A DNA stretch of 64,000 nucleotides from Pisaster brevispinus. Lineage: Eukaryota; Echinodermata; Asteroidea; Forcipulatida; Asteriidae. Location: NCBI GenBank assembly GCA_023634235.1, contig JAMKCF010000013.1, forward strand, positions 4,103,327 to 4,167,326, read 5' to 3'. The stretch's first letter is position 1; each line of letters opens with the position of its first letter. The translations under genes were made by a program, and so were the position numbers. The notes under the pieces were generated by a model. That model was not told the DNA's origin, made no database searches, and saw only the letters and a program-made list of their open reading frames with translations. Shown here one piece after another: positions 47,401-62,400 of this stretch.

Positions 47401-50400
47401 CATCAAAACATTGAGATAAATTGGAAGATGTGGGTTTTGTTTCTCCATGTAACACTTTGTTTTGCCTGTTTTTTTGTTGTCTTTACTCAGAGTGCACAGT
47501 TACGAGGTCTGGCTTACATCGCAGTTGGAAAATTATCAAAGTAAGTTGAATGATTACTTATGAATAAAATGAAATTAATGCTAGATGGTTGCCATCAATA
47601 ATATGGTGTCATTTTCCAGAAAAAAACCTCTAAAGAAAAATGAATTGAGTCTTAATTAATCGTTTGCTGATCATCCGTTTTGTCATTAACCCATTCCTTA
47701 CCATAGGTGACTTTAGTCGACTGCACTCATACCCCCTCTTCCTTACCGTAGGTGACTTTAGTCGACTGCACTCATACCCCCTCTTCCTTACCATAGGCGA
47801 CTTTTGTCAACTGCACTCATACCCCCTCTTCCTTACCATTGGTGACTTTAGTCGACTGCACTCATACCCCCTCTTCCTTACCATTGGTGACTTTAGTCGA
47901 CTGCACTCATACCCCCTCTTCCTTACCATTGGTGACTTTAGTCGACTGCACTCATACCCCCTCTTCCTTGCCATTGGTGACTTTAGTCGACTGCACTCAT
48001 ACCCCCTCTTCCTTACCATAGGTGACTTTAGTCGACTGCACTCATACCCCCTCTTCCTTGCCATTGGTGACTTTAGTCGACTGCACTCATACCCCCTCTT
48101 CCTTGCCATTGGTGACTTTAGTCGACTGCACTCATACCCCCTCTTCCTTACCATAGGTGACTTAAGTCGACTGCACTCATACCCCCTCTTCCTTGCCATT
48201 GGTGACTTTAGTCGACTGCACTCATACCCCCTCTTCCTTGCCATTGGTGACTTTAGTCGACTGCACTCATACCCCCTCTTCCTTACCATAGGTGACTTTA
48301 GTTGACTGCACTCGTACCCCCTCTTCCTTACCATAGATGACTTTAGTCGTCTGCACTCGTACCCCCTCTTCCTTACCATAGGTGACTTTAGTTGACTGCA
48401 CTCATACCCCCTCTTCCTTACCATAGGTGACTGTACCTGACTGCACTCATACATGTACCCCCTCTTCCTTACCATAGGTGACTTTAGTCGACTGCACTCA
48501 TACCCCCTCTTTTGTACCATTGGCTACTTTAGTCGACCACGAAGTGATTGTGCCGCAACACTTTCCACCCTTATAAGTTGCTACATAAATCAGTCTCATA
48601 TTTTCAAAAATCGGTCTTAAATGTCTCTCTATTTGTTCTAGCATCTTGATTACCTTATTGGTAGACACATGCAAATATTATTATTACTAACGTGATAAAT
48701 GCAAAGTGGTACTTTATTGTGTTTCCTGTCATATATATTGTTCAAATTTTGATAGAGATGAATCACTGAAATGTGACTCGTATTTAGCAGATGTTCAAAT
48801 ATCTTTCCCTTCTATTCTCTAGACGTCTACCCCAGCTGTCAATCAAATTTGACATGGCACTTCTTCAACAGTTCTTTGACGCCTTGTCTACGGTAAGTTT
48901 GAGTGACTCGCTTTTCAAAATTTGTTCAAAATCTGAAGTCTGACTCACCTATTTCGCTCCACTTGTCAGTTTATTGAAAACTAGAGAATTGAAATGAATT
49001 TACTCTTTCCTAAAACCAATCATGATTGATCTCTTTAAGATAAGGCACCCCTCTCAAACTATTCTGGGATAACTTTCCTGGAAAGTTTATCCACAGGGTA
49101 GATCATTGAGGAAAAGATCATTGAGGGTAGATCATTGAGGAAATATTGCGGATGGATTGTTTTCATAGTGAGATGATTGCCCAGTATAAAGCTCATGCTA
49201 TCGGCAAGTATGCCGCAAACTCCCCAATGAGCAGCCTCTATTACAGCTGATAAGATCTCATAGCCCTCAATGTCAGGGTCTTGTGACCTGCCCGTTTTTT
49301 TTTCTCTCAGGGACACTCTTTGGTCTTATTACTTCTTAGAAGTCGATGAAAGTGCCCCTAGCCTGGACCACCGGCTGGTTTCCAGTAGATAAGAATCTCA
49401 AAGTCTGTGGCTTAAGCCTTGTTCGCATTGGACTTATTTTGGGTAAACTAACCGAGCAAATGGGTAACTTGACCATTTTAAGTCCAATGCGGACAGCCCA
49501 GGAAGTTTCCCTCCCAGGTAACTTACCCGACCCAAATGGGTAGTTTAACCAGCCCACTTCTGCTGGGTTAAATTGACTAGGTCAGTTTAACCGAGCCCAA
49601 AAGTGCGAACATGATCTGGGTAAAAGCCACCCGGTAAAAAGCCAAATCTGGTCCCCCAGATTTACACGCACATGTTTACACGGAAGCTTGGTTGCACTCA
49701 TTGCATCCTCACTGTCATGCACCCCTTGCATTCTCACTGTCATGCACCCCGGTCAAAGGTCACTGCGATAGCGCCCTCTTGTGTTTGTCTTAAGTTAGTC
49801 GGTTAGTTTCATCGGTCGTGTCGGTCAGTTTACCCACGTCCTTAATGCAAGTGCGGACGCTGGTAAGTTTCACCTATTGGAATCTTAACCACGGTCTCGG
49901 TAAAAAATTAATCACATGCGAACACGGCTTAAGTCATCTTGTAAACAAATTGTCTGGTCTTGTTGAATAATACTTTCCCCTCAAACTTATCCACAATATA
50001 ATTATACTTTTTTTGATATCTTGCAGTTTGAAAAATCAAATGTGGAGAGGTCTCTTCGCAAGTTATCCTGGAATAGTGTTGAGAAGATGCCTAAGTGTCG
50101 TGGTTTTAATAACTGATATTCTTTTAACTTCAGGAAGATGCAAATATCCGACTGCATGTTCAGGAGGCTCTCTCTATGATGGCTCAGGCATTTAGGAACC
50201 TGGAAGGGCCGAACTTACAAATCATGCAGAGCCTCATCATGAATAACATTGAGAAGGTAAGGTACCAGACCCACTGAGTGTGGAGGCTGTTCCAAAAAGC
50301 AGAGGCGTTAGACATTCATGCACATACAGAAGACAGACACAAAAAAACCAAATAGATTGGTTCAATAAATAGAGCTATGCAACTATTGCTAAATACGTAT

Positions 50401-53400
50401 GTACTTGAGTCAAAATAACATCAGTAAATGTGAAAAAAGAGCTGAAAATGAGCAATGACGCTCACAGAAGAGAAAACATGACATAATTGGAAAGGAGGAA
50501 TTTTTTTCGAAGGAAGCTTTAACCAAAATTCTCTCAAATCCCTCTTATGTCCTTTTTGCCGAAATGAAGGATTTCGGAGAGGATAGTATTGGAGGATTGA
50601 GGTCGCCCCTAGGCTAAAAGGCCACGGGAGTATGGGTAGAAGAGGCCCACGGAAGACTGATCTTTGATTCCACTGCAAGTGTTCTCCAATGATGGGGTCT
50701 GAAAAAAAAAGCAAGTTGTGTGCATGGAGTAAAGGGAGAGTCTCAAAAGTGGGGCACGTTGTAGGCGCGAAAGAGTGTTCCTGTAGGCATACAGTATTCA
50801 ATTTTTGCAATTCAATAAAAACATTTATTTCCCTACTCACAACAAGAAAAGACAGAATCATTGGGACAAATTTGTAGTAGTACAATTCAAGCAAAGAGTA
50901 AACATGACCAATGATAGTGATACTGACAACATTGTTTACAAAGTAAGCCGTGAGTAAGGAGGCTGTTCGAATAAGTCGAGGCTTGTGGGGAACAGCCCTA
51001 GACATAATAATACAAAAGCAATTAGCAACCCAGTGAACTGCCTGAATGATCCGCTGGACTGCAACATTATGCCGAACTGCAGGAAACGTCTCTACACTAG
51101 AGAATATCTGCGTTGGAATTTTTGATTGTTTCCACAGAATGCCCCACCGTTGGTCTAATGGACCAGTCCCGTACTCCCGCTAGAATACTTCACCGGTCTG
51201 ACTTTCTGCCTTTTGAGACACTCTCTTAGAGATAGAAGTGAAGGGGGCGATGATATTTTGATAATATTTTTATGAGCTGTGATCCTGTCTCTGTATGGGG
51301 CACCATTCTCAACTTATAATGCCTTGTACTTATAATTCACAGTCTGAACCCCAGGCCCGTCTTGTAGCTGTGCAGTATGCGAGTATAGTGTTTCCAGGCA
51401 ACCACATAGCATCACGCTACGCATTGCTGCTAGCCTCTGGAGATGAGTAAGTCAAACAGTCAAGAATGTTATGACAAAATCTTATTTAAAAGAAAAGGTG
51501 ACAATTTTACAGCTTTTTTTATTAAAGAATATTTGTAATTTTATTATTATACAGCGTATCGTGGCTGAGCGGTGTAGTATGCTGGATTCATGTTCTGGGC
51601 CCGATTTCATAAAGCGCAAAAACTTGCTAAGCACAGAAAAATCTTGCTTAGCAGAAACAGGTTACCAGCCAACGTTCCATAAAGTTTACACTGTTGCCGC
51701 TGGTACCCTGCTCATTTCTTGCTAAGTATAGACATTTTGCTAAGCAGCTTTATGAAATTGGGCCCTGGTAGCTAAGTCGTGAGGCTTTGGAATCTGATTT
51801 TAGTTAAGCTAACAGGAAGTCTAGAGGATGAGGATGAGAATCGAATGAACTCTTCCAAAAACAACTGATGTAGTGATCCCTTTAACATTTGTATTTCAGG
51901 AAGGAAGATATTCAGAACGAGGCAGTGAAGGCGCTGAGAATACCCAGTGAGGAGTCTGTAAGGGAACGATCAGAGGACGCTAGCGAGGAGCAGATGAGTG
52001 GAGCTAGTAACAGCAAGGCACTGGTACCTGCTTTCCCAGAGATGGTCCTCTACATCAGTGAAATGGTGAGATCCTATTGCAGGCTGGCATTATTTATCAT
52101 TCAAAACTGGGTGGATGATACTGAATGGTCAGACAGTAGGAGGGTTGACTGTGTACTGTGTAGATGCATTCATTAAGCATGATATCGTATTGCAGGCTGG
52201 CATAATTGATTTATCATTCAAAACCATGTGGTTGATATTGAATGGTCAAACAGTAGGAGGGTTCAGATACACATTTATTTCCATACTTCGATGAAAAATA
52301 ACGACAAGTACATGTAACTATGGAGTAAAAGAAAAATAACATAAAGTAGCAGTAAGCAGGATACATGTAATAAATGGAGTATGGGCTGTTTTGATAAGCA
52401 GAAGCTTGTAAAAAACAGCCAGACATACAAACCAACAAATAACTAGACATATTGCATTTGTGCACAAATGCCGAGCTGTTTCGCCATAACTTTTTCAAAA
52501 AATCATAAAAAAATCATGTGATGACATCATCATGACGTCATTTCAGAATTTACAAGAACTTGCCAATATCCAACAACCTACCAAGTTTCAACATGATCGC
52601 ACTAACACTTAGAGAGATATATACAACATTAAAAAAGGCACCTTTAATGCCGCGTCACGTGACCCCCGATGACGTCATCGATCTGAAATTTCACACATAT
52701 GATGGCTGCCTGACGATCAACATGTGTGTAAATTTTGAAGTGATTACACAAAATTTCACCACACACATCTTCAAAAAGTCCATTTTGATCAATTTTCAAC
52801 CTGCCGCTAGAGGGCGCTCTTGTGTATTGTGACGTCATCGGTAATTTTTTTTAATTACCCATCCTTGCCAGACAATAACATCGTTGAAAGCAACTTCATA
52901 ACTATTTACACTTTTGAATAACGAGGCACTTCCTGTTTCGACCGGAAGTAGAGGTCATGTGAGGTCACGCACACTGAATAAAATGAAGACCTAATATATC
53001 CCTATACAATCCCGCAAACAGAAACCTACGGTCTCTTGTGGCTGATTTGTTACGGATTTTCAAATATTTAAAATAGAAACCTTTAAGATGACGTCACGTG
53101 ACAGGTGATGACGTCATCATGACATCATTGTTTTGAGATCATTATTGCACCAATGCCTTTCATCACTGAAAGTTTCATTGCAATTGCTCTTTAGGAACTA
53201 TGCGAAAAGCCGCTTTGACCGAACATGCGTTATGTCAATAGCCTTTTTTACTGAAACAGACAAATAAAAAAAATAAAAAAATAAATAATAAAAAAAACTT
53301 TAACGAAAACAAGAGCTGTTTCGCTGCGCTTTGCTGCGAAACAGCTAATTAAACAAACAAAACAAACAGACAGACACACAAACAAAAGGACAGACGAACA

Positions 53401-56400
53401 TAAGACATGACAGCTACTCTGACACAAGATACATAATGTAAATCAGAGATGATACAACGAACGGGTTAATTGACTTTTGCGTTTACTGCTCCTATTTTCT
53501 CTCCGGTTTTTCTCAGGCATCAAAGAGAGTAAAAGGTCCCTCTCGTTATATTTCGGGGAACACTCACATGCCCTTCAAGCCCTCTACCTTCAATCAGGTA
53601 ATTATTATTTCATGTAACTTTGCATTATTCATATATTTAGATTTATTCGTAGCTCACACATTTTGCCTTGTCATTTGATTGGTGGAACATGCGCCATGTG
53701 TCTCTTTATTTTGCCATGTGTTTATTACCGGGTAGTTGGGCCATCTCAACCGTTGTAAATGAAAGTAAATTGAGGACAGTGTGTATTGATTTTCGATGCT
53801 TAACTCTCAGTGTCAAATCCCACAAGCAATCATTCCGGCTTGTTCGTCTAAATGTGGCAAGGTTGTGTCACTGTAGACAAGGTGGGTGTCTACATGGATG
53901 GAGTTGTCCATGTTATTTAGAATGAGTTTTTCAGAGTGTGGGGTGGTCGAGTTTCCGTGTCTATTTTGTGTTCATTGTGAAAATATTTCAAACAACAAGG
54001 ATCTATCATGTATGAGTTATATAAAACAGGTATTAAATGCAATTTTTCCGTGCTTTGTTGCAGAATATACCCTCGCGGTGAAATCTGGCTTTGCCATTCC
54101 ACTAGGCTTAGCCTCATAGCTGGAATAGTCCAGATTGCACCTTGTTGATTATATTCTGTTACAATGCATTCAGTATTCTGGCGATCTTTACGGTAACGAA
54201 ACCGAAAGATCGGTAATGAAACCGAAAGATTGCCTACAGTAACCTGTAGTTTTGCAGATACCTCTTCAAAAGAAGATGATTGAATGTTGAGTGTTAAGAT
54301 GGAAGAAGAACCCCCCAATGAGCAACACTCACATCGTCGGTGAGGGACTGAAACACCAACTCACATGCTAGGGGTCTAGACTCGAAGGGGGATTTGAACC
54401 TGGGTCCCAGACTTGAAACGTATGGAAAGATACCCCTTACCAACCTGATTCAGAGTAATTCTGTTCTCAGGTTTCAGGAACGTACTGATTTTTACAGTGG
54501 TTGACACATCGGTGAATGGGTAAAGCATGAATCAAATTCTTTATCCATGATGCAAAATTTAGCATCTATTAAAAATAACATTTCGTCTGTGTATACTCGG
54601 TTTGCGGTAACACCATGTGTATATCTACTAGCTATGTAGATTTGTTCTTAGAGAACTAGGTCTTGCTTTTCATTCTACTGCCGCTTAGTAGATTTTGGAA
54701 ATCGGGAGAATTTACATTGATACCTCACCATGCAAAGCCTCAAAAAGTATATCACTTTTCGTCTGTTTTTAATAAGTTTGCAATTGAATTATCGTGTCAC
54801 TTTCTCTGAAGGTGATATTCTATCTACGGTCTTGTTTACTCTACGATGCTGGGATACACGTCAATCCAGAAGCACCCTTTGACCTCGGCCCCAAGGCGCC
54901 CGTAGCTAGTCGCCATGTCAACCAGCTCCTCAACCAGTCGGGAATGAGCGCGGAGAGTCCACTGTTGGTCTACATCCGTCTGATGCAGGAGCTTCTCAAC
55001 ACGGTGGCATCGTGTGATGTCATGAAATGTCTCCTGGAGGTTGTTGCTATAGCGACGGGAAGACTTGCCAAACAGTTTGAGGATAAACTCGTGTGGATCA
55101 AGGTATGTCGGTGATGCTTTCCACAACAAACATTTTTTTGTGAAAATCTTAAGAATCGGTTTAAGAGTTCCAAAAAGTATAAAAAAAATATAAAAAATCT
55201 TATATTACTACATTATATTTTTAAGATGTCTGCACCAAGGAAAACAAGTTGGTTTTTATTCATAGACTGCCCTTTCAGGGAAATTGTGTAAATTATTTAG
55301 CAAGAAAAAAAACAAACCTAGTTTTTCTCCATTTCTTTGTGAACAAAACCTTGCATTGCCTGTGCCAGCACCTCAGCAATGGTGACCCAGCGTGCAGCAC
55401 CTGCGTGTTCTGATTGGCCTGTATAAGAAGTGCGAATAAAAATTATTTTTCTGATAATGATTATGTTGGCAGAGGACTACAATGTATAAGGTCATCAGTG
55501 CAGTTTGTATGGATTTCATAAAATTGCTTTTGCGTACTTAGGAGCTCCTGTTAACTGGGTTTATAGACCGTGTAAGTCTCACGCGTTTCAAACACTTTTG
55601 GGACCACTTTGGTTCCCACGCACATTGCTATTGCTTTCAACGCATAAAGGACACAAACTCGCGCACTTTAACGGGTCCCAATATTCGAATACAAGACCTG
55701 TACAATTTATCGATAAAGAGCGGTCTCAAAAGTAATTGTTTGGCAACCAGAATCAATCATTTTTCTCAAACAAAATTTCTGGATGTGGATTTTGATTTAT
55801 TTTTAAAAATTTGCATGCGTTTTTCATTTAACGCCCTTTTTGAAAATTATGGATATGGAATTGCAATTTAAGACTTTATAACACTGAGTCAACGGTTTGT
55901 TACTTATTTCAACTAGAACTTTGTGAATGGTAACCGTGAGGATATGCGAACCAACGCTGCCCAGCTGTATGGTATCGTGTGTGACGCTTGCAGTACGCAG
56001 ACACTGATTGCAAATATCAAGGAATGCTCAAAAATAGTCAAGGATCAGGTGAGAAACGTGCATAGAAAATCCCAACGTGTGGTTGTCCGTCTCCCTATTA
56101 GTCAATATCTTTGTTCGGGGGATGCAGTCAGAAGCCATGCAACCATTAGCTGCCGTGTAGCTAGGGATCACATCCAAATTTACAATACAACCTGGGAAGC
56201 GGCAGCCAGGGGATCGATGTATATATACTCAGTACTTTAAGCGAGTCCTGTAAAAAAAACAAAAAAGCGTATTATTTGGGTGGGATTTGAACCCCCAACC
56301 TTTTCCTTTATTGAAGCAGATGTCAAACCCTTAGACTTGGAGCTTGCCCAGTACCTAGAGACTGCTGGACTCCTACACTCAAGCAGCGGGTTTGCAATGA

Positions 56401-59400
56401 TTTTAAATGCAAATAGTTATGTTAAATTTTCACATGGAAACGGAATGTTTATTTAGCTAAATTTATTTATTCAAATGTACAATTATTATTTATTAATGCG
56501 TTGAAGGTAAAGTTTGTGCTAATTTGTGGATGAGTAAATTAATTCCTATCCAATAAACATTTCATACACCTTGCCTGTAAAAATTTTTGGGGTCAAATTT
56601 GGTTTTTATTTGTCATTTTACTTTGCCAGTCCCAGGCCCAGTCGTTTGAATCCAAGCATGGTTGCCTACTTGGATTGGGATACATCATTGGTGGATACTT
56701 GTCACGTGACAAGAGACAAGACGCAGTCATGATCACAGGCAGAGTACCAGGGAGCAGCAAGGATAAAGCAGTCGTACAAGTCCGCAATGCCATCGAAGAG
56801 GCTGTGAAAATCATTGGTAACCCTGTCTAAAATACATCATACCTTTGTTCCTCCCAACGTACTCCTCATGCTTATTTTCTTTTCTATAATTTGCTGTTAA
56901 TTTTCAGTGTTTCTTGGGGGTAGTTGGTGTGGATTACTTTGTAGATACTTGACAAATAATTGCAATTGTGTTTTAAAAGGTAAAATCAGATTAACTATTC
57001 ATTGTTGGGGATTATGTCAGGGGTTGCCCCTCTACTCTCTCAGTGACAGGCCAGCGGGACCATGTAGCTTATCATTTCACTAGTCTGCCAGGCTACATGT
57101 ATTTGTCAGGGGTTGCCCCTCTACTCTCTCAGTGACAGGCCAGCGGGACCATGTAGCTTATCATTTCACTAGTCTGCCAGGCTACATGTATTTTCACTGG
57201 TCCATGTCGTAGCCACTTCACGTCAGTTGACGTGTATACACGCAAATTAGTTCTAGGTAGAAATACGGTTGACGTTTATAAATGCCCGGAACAACTTCGG
57301 AGCGTCCTCGTTTAGTCGTGACCAGTTGACTGGCTGACGTGTGGATACACAAACCATTGTGTAGCGTGTACAGGCATGCACCTACCATGCTACGCAAAGA
57401 GGGACAAAGGATACTGGAATTCATGCTCAAACTTTCCCTTGTGCTGGGCTTTATTGTGCATATCCCTATTCCAGATCTTCATACTTTGGGGGTTAAAAGA
57501 GATCGAGGGTTATAAGAGATCGATAGGCTGCCACCATTGTTTTTTTTATTGTATTTGGCATGTCCAAGATTTTAGCATACCATGCCCAATTATTTGCTAT
57601 GGCTTACAGCCAAGGTTTATAGTAAGATGTTCCATAATTTCTCAGAAGAAAACAACAAATCTCGGTGCTTACGAGAACGTTTGTTGTCTTTACTTCCTTT
57701 AGTCAGGGTTTCATTGAGACATGGATATGGGTAGCAACAAAAATTGTTCTGTGAGCTCAGAAAAGTTCAGAAAAGCAACACCCAGCAGAGGTAAAGATTG
57801 TTAAAATACTGATGTGAAGTAGTTAAGGTTTTTTTTCTTCTCTCTTGTGACCTTTCTTGACAGCTTCCTCTATAGATAATACCAACCCTCTCCTCAGCAC
57901 TGCGGCTTGCATTGCCATCGGTGAGATCACTCGCAATGGTGCTCTCCCCCTTCCTGACGGTGTTGCGGTCCAGCAGAGTACTGCTGCCAATGGGATGGAT
58001 GTTACCAAAGAGGACAAGAAAGGGAAGTCTGCAAGCAAGGATGGGCAATTCACAAAGAGATTGGTCGTCGAAAAACTTGTGGAGAAGCTTCAGTCCTCCA
58101 AAGTAGCAACAAAAGTAGGAAGCCATTTTGATGTTTTTTAAAATTTTGAGTAACCTTTTGAAAAAGAATGACTTTTTCTGGATGGGTGTTATGATCAAGA
58201 CAACACCCAGATCAAAGGACCTTATGGGAATAAGTGTTAGAATGTGTATGTAAAAGGTGGCCACAACATTGGGCAGGTTGAAAGTATAAATCACAGATTC
58301 GCACAGAGCTTACATGGCTTAAAGATTGTCATGGTGATAAACTTCTCGTGAAATATTGTTACCTGAAATGCTAAGAGTTTTTGAGAAAAGAGTACTTGCT
58401 AATCCAGTACCCAACTTTTGACACGTTTGAAGTCAGTGATAACATATTTAAGTGGGGTTTTCACTTTGATCCTGTGACTCCAATGACTTGATTGAGCTTA
58501 ACATTTTACAAGTTTGGTATTTCATGTATATATTTGCGGTCGCACCAAGTGCAGATGCCGGTCTGTGACGGTTACAAATGTTGTTTTTGTGCTTTTGTTT
58601 TCGCTTAGGTGAAAGAGCAAGCAGCTTCGTGTCTAGGTTACCTTCCCATTGGGGACAGGGACTTCCCGTTCACCCAAGACGTCTTGGAAGGACTTCTGAA
58701 GTCTGCCAGTGTAAGTCTTTTTATAATAATATTTATAAGTTTTTGTTTATATAGCTCTTTATCTTCAGGCAACTCAAAGCACTTAGTTTTTGAAGCATGA
58801 GAGCCACTTATTATATTAGGGTTTACGAGGTGATGTGGTGCAGTCTGCAGCCAACCATGCCAGAAACACCGGGGCAAACCCCTTCTCTTAATGATAAGTG
58901 TAACTGGATTCTTTTATGTGAATTACACAAAACACGGGACCTACGACTTGAAGTCCCACCCAAAGAATGAAGCAATAATGGTTATTAAAAATAGTATCTT
59001 GCTTGAGGACACATGCTGCTGGTGAGAAAAACCAGAGCTTGAGTCTGCCTGTTTATGAATTTCTTTTGTGATATGAAAACCAAATTATGTAGTTAATTAA
59101 AGATCAAAAAGCTGTGGCAAATGGCCATTTATATCTTGTAACTCGTTTAACTAATCTATGTGTGACTTGCACTCTCAGGGAAATCATTGTATTTTGGAAG
59201 ATTAAATTGATAATACTACTAATACTGGTAGACCATTCCTCAAACTTTCTCAAGTCCCTGGGCAGCATACAACCCCAAGCTGCTTATATTAGCGTTAATG
59301 GATTAATCCAAGGTTTTTTATTTTATACTTGGCTGATCACACAAAACATGAACACTGTCTGCGACTATTTTGTCAGCTCTACCAATCCTGTATTAAAAAC

Positions 59401-62400
59401 CTTTAACCATTATTCTGTTCAAGTTCTAAAATTAAATGCAATTCTTTTTCGTTTTGTTCTCATCGATTGGTTTTGTTGGTCTTGACAGATCAAAGAAGTG
59501 GAGCTCCACTTCAGTGTGGGTAACGCTCTCAGCCACGCTGCTCTGGGCCCGGCTTCCCCAGCGGGTCGAGACATCTGGACTCAAGAGCAGAACAATGGTG
59601 CGGAGGCTGTGCAATCTCCAAAGGGGGTATCGGGAGAGCAACGTGATTGGCTGGAGTGGTTACTGACCAGGATCCTCCAGGAGGAAATGACCAGTCAGAA
59701 CCCACACAAAAGACAGGTGAGGACATTGGGTGGGGTTTCAGAGGGTGGAAAAAAAAAGTTGAACTGCACCTTATTATCAGCTTCTCTACTGTGGGCAGTG
59801 CTTCGAATCAATACCTCCTATCATTAACCCCTGGAATGGGAAGTGCTCAAAAACAATTCTGATTTGCTAACCAAAAGTGACCACTTTGCATGCATGCTTA
59901 ATGAAAATTGTCAAACACTTCTATGGCGCCGTAGGACTCTTACTACGCATGTATCGAAATGCAAGTATCTTCACACGATTCCCCAAAAATTGATCGATTT
60001 TTACACGGTCACCCTAGACTACACACAGTTGGAACTCTCACAAGAGCAAAGAAGAATGAGAGGGGACCAGTTGCTCTTTGACTTGATGCCTCTTTTGCGG
60101 GCTACCATATCATAAAAATATAGGTAGATATGGATATAGGTGAAGTTGATGAATTATGAGGCCCATTGGTGTAGCACCTTACAAAGGTTTACAAGGTGCT
60201 GTCGTGCACTGGGCGACCACTGCCAGAAATCTGCCCCAACTATCACAACATTCTTTGGGGTTTTTGACTCGTAAAATAATTATTAAAACATTTTTTTTAA
60301 AATATTTTATTTATTCTTAGGCGGTTTGCATCTGGCTGTTGTCTATAGTCCAACAATGTGGTAGTTCGTTGGCGACACAAAAGAGGATGCAGGACATTCA
60401 GCAGGCGTTTGTCAACATGCTGTCTGAACGAGAAGGTAAGGATGATGGGTCTGAACTTCTTGCGGTCAATCAGCCATTTGTGAGTTAGATTTGTATAATG
60501 AGTTCTTTTTTGAGGAAAAGTTATCGATTATGTTGCCCTTTGGAAAACATCTTGTGTCTTTGAGCAGAGGACAGTCTTCGGGGACGGTGTCCAGTCAGAT
60601 TTCGTTCTATCAAACAAACATTATGGAGGATCGATTTCAATTCTGTTCGGTGTAATTTTTTTTTTTTCAAGAGCTGACTCAAGATGTGGCGTCTAAAGGT
60701 TTGAGCCTTGTGTACGAGCAGAGTACGCCAGACCGGAGGACAGCGCTGGTGTCCGTCTTAGTGGAGGCACTCATGACAGGAAAAAGGTTGGTTCTGCTGT
60801 TGTGGTTTTGTTTGTTTGTTTATTTATATACAATTTTGGTTTGAACAAAGAAAAAATGACTGGAGCAGGACTTGAACAAACGACCTCCTAATTAACGTAT
60901 CGGTGGTCTACCAACTGAGCTATCCAGCCCTATGTTGGCGGGCTCCCTATTAGTCAATATCCTAATCCATTTTGTGAGTCAGGAGAAAATAGTAAAAAAC
61001 TACGCACATTTTTCAGCATGTAAACACATTGTCCTTAATTTCGGTTTTAACAACCGAAATCAGCTGTTGTTGGTGTTTTTTGTTTTCTCGGGCTTCAGAT
61101 ACAGTTTTCTCAAATATGATTTCATTTCAGAGGGAAATATTTCTTTAAAAAAATGGTTCTAGTATGAACTTCATAACCAGTAAGGTGTCGGATTAAAATG
61201 ATACAATTTTTATGCTCACTAATCCTGTATTCTACCTTGAACTGAATTATTGGGTACTTGACACTTTTCTGTTTTTTCAGAGCTAAACAGACAGTTACTG
61301 GAGAAACCAAGCTATTCGCCGATGGATCGTTAGGGAGCAATCCATCAGGGTAAGAGAAAACGTACATTTGCTATTCCCCATCTCGGGTTTACATTCAGGC
61401 ATGAGATTTCATCATTATTTTTTTCCTGACTTCAAGAATTTCCCAAATTCTTCATTAACCGAAAGTGTCTTGAACGAAGTCAAGCAGTTGCCAAAGGGAG
61501 AGAGAAATAGTCTACATTGTGTCCAAACCTGTAGTTTTGTAGTTCTGGCAATGCACAGAGTCTGTAAATCTCCTTTATTGTAACAACTGGTAGATTCTGT
61601 GTCTAGAACAAAGGGGGGAACCCAGACCCTCATGTAATTTTCCAGGAATCTCTACATTCATCAAATTAATCATCCAATCTCATCCCTGTAAATTTGAGCA
61701 AGGATTGGCTGAGAAGGAAACGGCAAAAGGGATATTTTTCATTTCACTAACGAAGACATCTAGGTACCGAGAAGCTGCTGTTGCTATGGGTATAGTACGT
61801 TGGTTGCTAAGGGTATAGTACATTAGTTGCTGCGGGTATGTCACATTCTCAAGGCTTTCTAGTAAAAAATAAGATATCATGTGACATGCGTTAAACCAAT
61901 TGCAAAGCTGAGTCTATATATGGGGTGTTATAGTCAAGGATAGTAAAGGTTTACATAGCATCCCAAAATAGTTCAAAAAATTGTAAAAAGTGTTGTATTG
62001 TCTTCATTTTGTTATTTCCAGTGGGAGTCTTTCGACATACAAGGAGCTGTGCTCATTGGCCAGTGATCTCAACCAACCAGATCTCATCTATAAATTTATG
62101 CATTTAGCCAATCACAACGCAATGTGGAATTCTCGCAAGGTAAGAAAGAAGAAACTTTTGTAAAGAACATTTGAAAAAAAACTGTCGAAAGAGTATTTAA
62201 AATGGAATTATGCCAGCATTCAGAAAGGCAGCCTGCAAATTAAGGTTTTGTGCCATACCATACTGAAGGTAATGGTTTTAAAAATTAAACAGCAACAAAG
62301 TTTGAAGAAAATAGTTTACGTCTTTGGGTTAAAATTTATAGTTTTTCAGAACCTCCCCCTCAAAAAGGAGACATCTTGCTTGATATTCTTCCTTCTTTAA

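Noticed and set aside
47664..48520. 213-codon (+) and 237-codon (-) open frames
   Set aside because: Both arise from the 45-bp minisatellite. They consist only of a 15-residue period and lie within an ECPAS intron.
50421..51005. 194-codon minus-strand open frame in ECPAS intron 13
   Set aside because: No recognisable domain, and flanked by repeat motifs also seen at 52383; more likely repeat-derived or chance.
57767..58294. 175-codon minus-strand open frame over ECPAS exon 20
   Set aside because: Antisense to a conserved ECPAS exon; the + strand matches ECM29 and the splice signals fit.
60858..60930. Functional tRNA gene on the minus strand
   Set aside because: A and B boxes are good, but the anticodon stem does not pair convincingly and the flank is shared with another SINE copy at 56090.
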